Shown here piece by piece: positions 59,119 through 64,000 of a stretch of DNA of 64,000 nt. The number at the start of each line of letters is the position of its first letter. Position 1 is the stretch's first letter. This DNA is from Pseudomonadota bacterium (lineage in GTDB: Bacteria > Desulfobacterota > Desulfovibrionia > Desulfovibrionales > Desulfovibrionaceae). The stretch is taken from positions 1 through 64,000 of the forward strand of contig JAEWPX010000057.1 of the NCBI GenBank assembly GCA_023399375.1, given 5' to 3'. The position numbers were made by a program, and so were the translations under genes. The notes under the pieces were generated by a model, which was not told the DNA's origin, searched no databases, and worked only from the letters and a program-made list of their open reading frames with translations.

Positions 59119-60279
59119 CTAGGCATCGAGGGCGGCTTCGAGGATGGCGGCCAGTTCCGCCTCGGTCAGGGCCACGGGATTGCCCTGCATGCTGCTGGCG
59201 CGGGCGGCCTTTTCCACGACGGCCAGGATGTCGGCCCTGGTCACGCCGAGCGCGGCCAGGGACGGGGCGTCGAGTCGGCGGCAGGTCGCGGCCAGCCAGG
59301 TTGCGGCGTCCTCGGGCGTGGCGGATGGCGCGCCGGTAACAAGCGCGGCCGCTTCCGCGTAGGCGGCAAGGGCCGGGGAGCCTTGATCGCGCGCGCGAAG
59401 CGCCCGGATGTTGGCCGCGGTGACAAAGGGCAGCAGGCTCGCGCACACCTGCCCGTGCGGCGCGTCGAAAAGGCCGCCCAGGGGCGCGGCGAATCCGTGC
59501 ACGGCTCCGAGCTTGGCGTTGGCCAGGGCCATGCCGCCCCAAAGGCTCGCCAGGGCCATGTCCTCGCGCGCGGCCAAGTCCGTTCCGTCCGCATAGGCCG
59601 CGGGAAGCGCCCGTGCGGCGCGGCGCAGCCCCTCGCGGCACAGGGCGTCGGTCATGGGGTTGGCCTTCGCGGACACGAACGCCTCCAGGAGCTGGGTCAG
59701 GGCGTCGAGGCCCGTGGCCGCCGTGACGGCGGGCGGCATCGTGGCGGAAAGCAGCGGATCGACCAGGGCAAGTTCGGGCAAAAGCATTGGCGAGCGCAGG
59801 CTGACCTTCACCCGCGCCTCGGGCACGGTCAGCACGGCGTTGGCCGTGGCCTCGGCCCCGGTGCCGGCCGTGGTCGGCGCGGCGAAAAGGGGCAGGGGGC
59901 GTTCGCTGAGCGGCTGGCCCGCGCCGACCACTTCCAGATAGGTAAAGACATCCTCCCTGTTGGTCGCAAGCGCCGCCACGGCCTTGGCCGTATCCAGCGC
60001 GCCGCCGCCGCCAAGGCCGAGGACGAGGTCGCAGCCGGCCTCGCGCGCAATGCACGCGCCGGCAACGGCCGTTTCCACGCCGGGTTCGCCGGCGACGGGA
60101 TAGACCGTTACGGCTAGGCCTGCCGCGCGCAAGGCGTCGAGCAGCGCTTTGTGCCGGTCCGGGGTCGCGCCCGTGACCACGAGGGGCGCGCGGCCGCGCC
60201 GGGCCACGTGTTCGGGCAACTGCCGGGCCGTGTCCCGGCCGAAGACGATTTTGCCTGGCGTCTGGAAGGTGAACTGCAT
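59119..60279 (-). CDS. Iron-containing alcohol dehydrogenase
   Basis: A 386-residue group III alcohol dehydrogenase. The nucleotide-binding loop is LGLGGGGALDTAKAVAAL, followed by PTTAGTGAEATANAVLT. Metal ligands are seen as Asp in GLDALTQLLEAF and His in AVHGFAAP and APHGQV; the usual His after the Asp (DALTH) is Gln here, a known variant subgroup. It may handle glycerol- or ethanol-derived substrates, given the glp operon next door, but is convergent with it. No strong Shine-Dalgarno before ATG 60279. Confidence 0.88.
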   Translation of the reverse strand: MQFTFQTPGKIVFGRDTARQLPEHVARRGRAPLVVTGATPDRHKALLDALRAAGLAVTVYPVAGEPGVETAVAGACIAREAGCDLVLGLGGGGALDTAKAVAALATNREDVFTYLEVVGAGQPLSERPLPLFAAPTTAGTGAEATANAVLTVPEARVKVSLRSPMLLPELALVDPLLSATMPPAVTAATGLDALTQLLEAFVSAKANPMTDALCREGLRRAARALPAAYADGTDLAAREDMALASLWGGMALANAKLGAVHGFAAPLGGLFDAPHGQVCASLLPFVTAANIRALRARDQGSPALAAYAEAAALVTGAPSATPEDAATWLAATCRRLDAPSLAALGVTRADILAVVEKAARASSMQGNPVALTEAELAAILEAALDA

Positions 60280-60334
60280 AGCGCACTATGGCCCGCCACG
60301 GCAGTCGGCGCAAGGGGCCGGGCGCGCCTGCGCG

Positions 60335-61144
60335 TCACGCGGGCGGGACGCCGAGAATCCAGCCTTCCACGGCCGCGTCCTCGCGCGCGGCGGCGGGCAG
60401 GCGGGGCGTGAGCCACTGCGGCAGCGCGCCCGCCGCATCGGTGCGGCGCAGCCAGGCGGCGACGCAGTAGGCGTCGTGCTGGTCGGGCGTGCGTGCTTCG
60501 CGCGGGAACGCCTCCCGCCACAGGGACGGATAGGCCTCGGCCACGACGGACGCCCCCGGCGGGACGTCCCAGCCGTCGAAGGGCCAGAAATGCACCCGCC
60601 CGCCGCAGGCGTTGCGGATATGGCGCAGCCAGGGCAGTCCGGCGAAGGTGGATTTGGCCACGGACCCCGGCACGTCGAAATGGAAGACCGACTTGGCCCG
60701 GCCCGTGCGGATCTCGGCCGGCCGTCGCCAGCGCGTCTGCCCCATACGCGCCGCGCCGTTGCCGCAATCGCCCCGACGCACGTCCTCCACGCGCACGCCC
60801 GGCGCATCGGTCGGCCAATGCGCCTGGAAATCGTCCAGAAACGCCGGCCAGTCGCGGGGGAGCCCGTATTTTTCGAAATAGCGCAGGGGAAAGGAAAAGC
60901 CGTGGTCGATGCCGACGAGGGTCGGGACGCCTGCGGCGAGCAGTTCCGTGAGCCATGCGGCAAGGCCCGCACGGCTCCAGTGCCTGCCCGGATTTTCCGG
61001 CGGACGCGCCTCCCTGGGCGGGGCGTCTGTCGAAGCGACGTAGGCCCGCAGGCCGGGCAGGGGGGACTGGGGCGTGCCCGCGCCGGAGTAGTCGATGCCG
61101 ACGTAGCGCGCGAAAAGCGCGGCAGCGGGAGCGTGGGCGTCCAT
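60335..61144 (-). CDS. Probable RNase H-fold (DUF429-like) protein
   Basis: A 269-residue protein. The start YVGIDYSGAGTPQSPLPGLR looks like the first acidic strand of an RNase H-like fold, with VGIDHGFSFP in the middle and EAYPSLW and DQHDAYCVAAWLR near the C-terminus, the pattern of DUF429-type families. The catalytic activity is not known. It lies 55 bases above the alcohol dehydrogenase gene on the same strand. Confidence 0.6.
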   Translation of the reverse strand: MDAHAPAAALFARYVGIDYSGAGTPQSPLPGLRAYVASTDAPPREARPPENPGRHWSRAGLAAWLTELLAAGVPTLVGIDHGFSFPLRYFEKYGLPRDWPAFLDDFQAHWPTDAPGVRVEDVRRGDCGNGAARMGQTRWRRPAEIRTGRAKSVFHFDVPGSVAKSTFAGLPWLRHIRNACGGRVHFWPFDGWDVPPGASVVAEAYPSLWREAFPREARTPDQHDAYCVAAWLRRTDAAGALPQWLTPRLPAAAREDAAVEGWILGVPPA

Positions 61145-61209
61145 GGCCGGCGCATACGCGGGGGCGGACGCGGCGGCAAGCCCCGCGCCCGCCTGCGACG
61201 CGAGTCGGG

Positions 61210-62988
61210 CTAGCCCTGGCGCTGCATGTCAACGACCAGCTGTTGCAGGACATGGGCCTGCCGGGCCAGGTCGGCCACGGCCTGGGTCGCCTGCCCCATG
61301 GCCTGGGCGGTCTCGGCGGCGATGCCCGTGACGTTGCGGACGGACTCGTCGATTTCCCGGCCTTCCTCGGCTTCCCGTTGCGAGGCTGCGGCGATGCTGC
61401 CCACCTGCCCGGAGGTCCGGCCGATGAGTTCCACGATGGCGGCCAGGGCCTCGCGCGCGGTGTTGGCCTGGTCCGTGGACGAGGCGATGGCCGCCGCTGC
61501 GCGGTCCACGCCCTCGATGGCCACGCGCACCCCTTGCTGGATGTCGGCGATGGCCACGTTGACCTCCTGGGTCGCGGTCATGGTCTTTTCGGCGAGCTTT
61601 CGCACCTCGTCGGCTACGACCGCGAAGCCTCGCCCGGCCTCGCCGGCGCGCGCGGCCTCGATGGCGGCGTTGAGCGCCAGCAGGTTGGTCTGGTCCGCGA
61701 TCTCGCTGATCACGCCGATAACACGGCCGATGCCCTCGGCCTGTCCGCCGAGGGCGCCCATGTCCTTTTTGAGCCCAAGCGCCATGTGCTGCGCCTGCCC
61801 GATGCCGGCCACGACCGTGCCGACCACGTCCTGGCCTTCCCGGGCCTTGTCGCGGGCTTCCTCGGCGGTGCCGGCGGCCTCGCCCGCGCTTTGGGCCACG
61901 CCGGCGATGGTGCGCGACATGTCGTCCATGGCCGTGGCCGTGCCGGCGAGGCTTCGGGACTGTCGGCCCATGCCGCGGCTGGTCAGGTCGATCTGGGCGG
62001 AGAGCTGTTCCGAGGCCGAAGTGATGATATGCACCACCTGTTCGATTTCCGAGGCCGCCTGGGCGATGCCCTGGCGTGTGGCTTCGGCGGCCTGGGTCTG
62101 CGCCGTTTCCGCGGCCTGGGTGGCCTCGTTCGCTTTTCGGGTTTCGCGGGCCGCTTCCTCGCTTTTTTCCCGGGCCTCGGCGAGCAGGCGCTTGAACTCG
62201 GTCACCATGCGGGAAAGCGCGCCCGCGAGCTGGCAGAGTTCGCCGACGCAGCGTACGTCGAGGCTGCGGTCGAGCTGGCCGCGGCTGACGTCTTCGGCGT
62301 AGCGGACCACGGTCGCCAGGGGCCGGGTGATGATGCGCGTCAGCCCCAGGCCGAAGGCCAGGGAGAGCAGCGCGCCGAGCGCCATGCCGAGGAGGATGTT
62401 GCGCGTGTCGGCGCGTGCCTGCGCCTCGGCGGCGCGGGAGACGTCGCCGGAGGCGGTCACCGTGGTCTCGATGGCGGCGTCCAGGGCGGCCAGGCTTTGC
62501 TTGTGGATGGCGCGCATGTCCGAGGTGGTGGCCAGCACGTCCATGGTGGCCAGGATGTCGGACTTGTCTTTTTCCCAGTCGCGGATCTTGGCGAAAAGGG
62601 CGTCGTTGGCCTGCCTGGTCTTGTGGAGAATGGCGACCAGGGCGTCGATGCGGGTTTTCTCCTCCGGGGTCTTGGGGGAGGCCGCGACTTCGTCCATGGC
62701 CGTCCGGATGGTTTCCCGGGCCTTTGTCACGATGTCCGACTGTTCGGCGGCGAACGCGCCGTCGATGCCGGGGACGAGCAGCGTGCGCTGGGCCACGATG
62801 ATCTCGCGCATGGCCGTGCCGATACGCAGCAGGGCCGGGATGACCGGCAGGCGGTTGTTGACGATGTCCTCCATGGACGCGGAGGTCTGGCGCAGCCCTT
62901 TGTAGCCGACGGCGCCCACTGCAAGGGCGATGGCGGAGACGACGAGGAACGCGCCGAGGATGCGCGTTCCCATACGCAAGCCGTTCAT
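61210..62988 (-). CDS. Methyl-accepting chemotaxis protein with four-helix-bundle sensor
   Basis: A 592-residue chemoreceptor. It has an N-terminal membrane helix (about 9-29), a periplasmic helical bundle (about 35-195; RTLLVPGIDG fits the 4HB_MCP class), a second membrane helix (about 197-217), HAMP and a signalling domain with AVVADEVRKLAEKTMTAT. It is highly like the receptor at 18769 only in the signalling part. GGAGG precedes ATG 62988. The Cache protein 52 bases upstream may hand it a ligand signal. Confidence 0.94.
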   Translation of the reverse strand: MNGLRMGTRILGAFLVVSAIALAVGAVGYKGLRQTSASMEDIVNNRLPVIPALLRIGTAMREIIVAQRTLLVPGIDGAFAAEQSDIVTKARETIRTAMDEVAASPKTPEEKTRIDALVAILHKTRQANDALFAKIRDWEKDKSDILATMDVLATTSDMRAIHKQSLAALDAAIETTVTASGDVSRAAEAQARADTRNILLGMALGALLSLAFGLGLTRIITRPLATVVRYAEDVSRGQLDRSLDVRCVGELCQLAGALSRMVTEFKRLLAEAREKSEEAARETRKANEATQAAETAQTQAAEATRQGIAQAASEIEQVVHIITSASEQLSAQIDLTSRGMGRQSRSLAGTATAMDDMSRTIAGVAQSAGEAAGTAEEARDKAREGQDVVGTVVAGIGQAQHMALGLKKDMGALGGQAEGIGRVIGVISEIADQTNLLALNAAIEAARAGEAGRGFAVVADEVRKLAEKTMTATQEVNVAIADIQQGVRVAIEGVDRAAAAIASSTDQANTAREALAAIVELIGRTSGQVGSIAAASQREAEEGREIDESVRNVTGIAAETAQAMGQATQAVADLARQAHVLQQLVVDMQRQG

Positions 62989-63040
62989 TGCGGCCTCCCG
63001 GGAGGGTTAGGGCAAGGGTGTGGAATCGGGAAGCCGGGTC

Positions 63041-63502
63041 TTATTTGTATACGCCGCAGCCGACGAGCATGCCGTCGACTTTTTCCAGATACATCGATTT
63101 GGGTTCGATGAGCTTGTTGGAGGGGTTGAGGAACTTGTAGTCCTGCCAGAAGCTGTCCTTGGTCTTGCCCAATTCCACCCGCTCCTTGACGAAGAACTTG
63201 CCGTCCGGGTCGCGCAACTCGAGGAGGTCCTTGCCGATCTGTTTGGGATTTGCGCCATGGGCCAGGCATTTGCCCGAGAGGTCGTAGACCACGACGTAGA
63301 GGTCGCGATCACGGTAGGGACCGTTGGGGTCGTCGATGGCGGAGAACGTCTTTTCCTTGCCGTCGGCTTTGATGGCGGCCACGGCTTTCTTCACCATGGC
63401 CACGGCCTCTTCCTTGGTGCCTTTGCTCTCTTGGGCCAGGGCGGCGGAAGCGGCCAGACAGAGGACGGCGAGACACAGCCAGACGAGAAGCGGGCGTTTC
63501 AT
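63041..63502 (-). CDS. Secreted single-Cache-domain protein
   Basis: A 153-residue exported protein: signal peptide (about 1-23, ending ALAQ) and a lone Cache_2-type sensor domain (DPNGPYRDRDLYVVVYDLSG, GANPKQIGKDL and MYLEKVDGMLVGCGVYK). It has no membrane helix or output domain, so it probably binds a small ligand in the periplasm and works with the adjacent chemoreceptor. GGAGG precedes ATG 63502. Confidence 0.85.
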   Translation of the reverse strand: MKRPLLVWLCLAVLCLAASAALAQESKGTKEEAVAMVKKAVAAIKADGKEKTFSAIDDPNGPYRDRDLYVVVYDLSGKCLAHGANPKQIGKDLLELRDPDGKFFVKERVELGKTKDSFWQDYKFLNPSNKLIEPKSMYLEKVDGMLVGCGVYK

Positions 63503-63627
63503 GGGGCCTCCGTGCCATACGCGGCGCGTGTTGCAGGATATAGGGGACTTTCTATGACACTAGAGGGGGAAAGCGGGCATTGCAAGGGGGGAATGGGAAA
63601 AAAGCGGTGAAGCGCGTCGGGGACGCG

Positions 63628-64000
63628 TCAGAACAGGGCTTTGGGGTCGGCCTCGCCGGCCGGCGGCGGGGACACGGTCTGGCTCCTGGGGCCGGTCGCG
63701 GCGGGGAAGCCCGGCCCCCTGGCGCTTGGCGGCAGGAACTTGATGGCGGCGAGCGCCGCCTTTTCGGCCTCGGGGTCGAAATCCGCGGGATGAAAGGCGG
63801 CCAGACGTTGCCGCACGCGGTCGATCTGGTCCGGCGTCAGGCGTTTTTCCAGCACGGCCCTGGCCTTGCCGGCGCGCACGAGCAGCGGGTCGCCGCCCGG
63901 CTTGGCGCTGGCGAGCGTCAGCCAGAACAGGGCGGATTCGAAGTCGCGCGGCACCACGCGTCCTTCGTAATAAAACCCGGCCAGCATGGCCTGCGCCTGC
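63628..64000 (-). CDS. Sel1-repeat protein, C-terminal part (cut by window edge)
   Basis: The frame is open to the window end and its last complete repeat reads QAQAMLAGFYYEGRVVPRDF, then ESALFWLTLASAKPGGDP, a Sel1-like tetratricopeptide unit. A Pro/Ala-rich tail ends at 63628. The N-terminus lies beyond base 64000. Such proteins serve as scaffolds; no specific role can be given. Confidence 0.75.
   Translation of the reverse strand, partial: QAQAMLAGFYYEGRVVPRDFESALFWLTLASAKPGGDPLLVRAGKARAVLEKRLTPDQIDRVRQRLAAFHPADFDPEAEKAALAAIKFLPPSARGPGFPAATGPRSQTVSPPPAGEADPKALF

Overview
The window looks like a chromosome segment of a high-GC sulfate-reducing deltaproteobacterium of the Desulfovibrionaceae type. 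This is an inference from gene content: a Desulfovibrio-type urea channel, Acr3 and ArsR genes, a two-cysteine-cluster DUF2148 protein, a SorC-glpD-glpF-glpK operon and large methyl-accepting chemotaxis proteins. No rRNA or complete tRNA gene was found. Most of the first 30 kb is accessory DNA; the last 20 kb reads as core chromosome.

Region 1 (1-25.7 kb) is the integrase-proximal part of an integrative conjugative element. An IncP/Ti-type mating apparatus runs leftwards: traK-traL-traM-trbB-C-D-E-J-L-F-G-H-I, then traG, traF, a small acidic protein and ardC. A hicAB toxin-antitoxin pair sits between trbI and traG on the other strand. trbK, traJ and the relaxase gene traI are not in the window. 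A small HTH regulator and a divergent gene lie above traK, among copies of a short GGAATTTCC palindrome. Then come decayed insertion sequences, a frameshifted diguanylate cyclase, a chemoreceptor, a YafQ/DinJ-like toxin-antitoxin pair, an excisionase and a tyrosine integrase. A 46-nt tRNA-Thr(CGT) 3' end beside the integrase is the likely attachment site. Two oppositely oriented copies of one IS3-family element bracket the conjugation genes, and the left copy has cut off the end of ardC.

Region 2 (25.7-30 kb) holds a second, damaged tRNA-Thr 3' end with the same flanking DNA. Between the two copies lies a secreted choloylglycine hydrolase-like gene. Beyond them are a TIR-domain protein with a small partner, a universal stress protein and an iron-sulfur pseudogene.

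Region 3 (30-41.7 kb) is a metalloid and redox island. arsR and acr3 are followed by a nitrile-hydratase-like leader peptide gene (frameshifted as given) and a radical SAM/SPASM enzyme. A second arsR with its own operators leads into a DGC-motif metal-binding protein, an ArsP-type permease, two thioredoxin-like proteins and a CcdA-like membrane protein. Next are an MFS pump, a DUF2148 gene interrupted by an in-frame TGA, chrB and an orphan vsr.

Region 4 (41.7-51.8 kb) is a coherent amide/urea cluster: formamidase amiF, an oxalate/formate-type MFS carrier, fmdB, a urea channel and a zinc-ribbon protein. It ends in a two-component system whose histidine kinase carries an NCS1 nucleobase-permease domain and whose response regulator is a sigma-54 activator. 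Two sigma-54 -24/-12 promoters and a shared upstream motif tie the regulator to amiF and fmdB.

Region 5 (51.8-64 kb) contains a lone type I-E-like CRISPR repeat, an acyltransferase, the glycerol operon (SorC regulator, glpD, glpF, glpK, strong terminator), an iron alcohol dehydrogenase, a probable RNase H-fold protein, a chemoreceptor with a separate Cache sensor, and a Sel1-repeat gene cut by the window edge.
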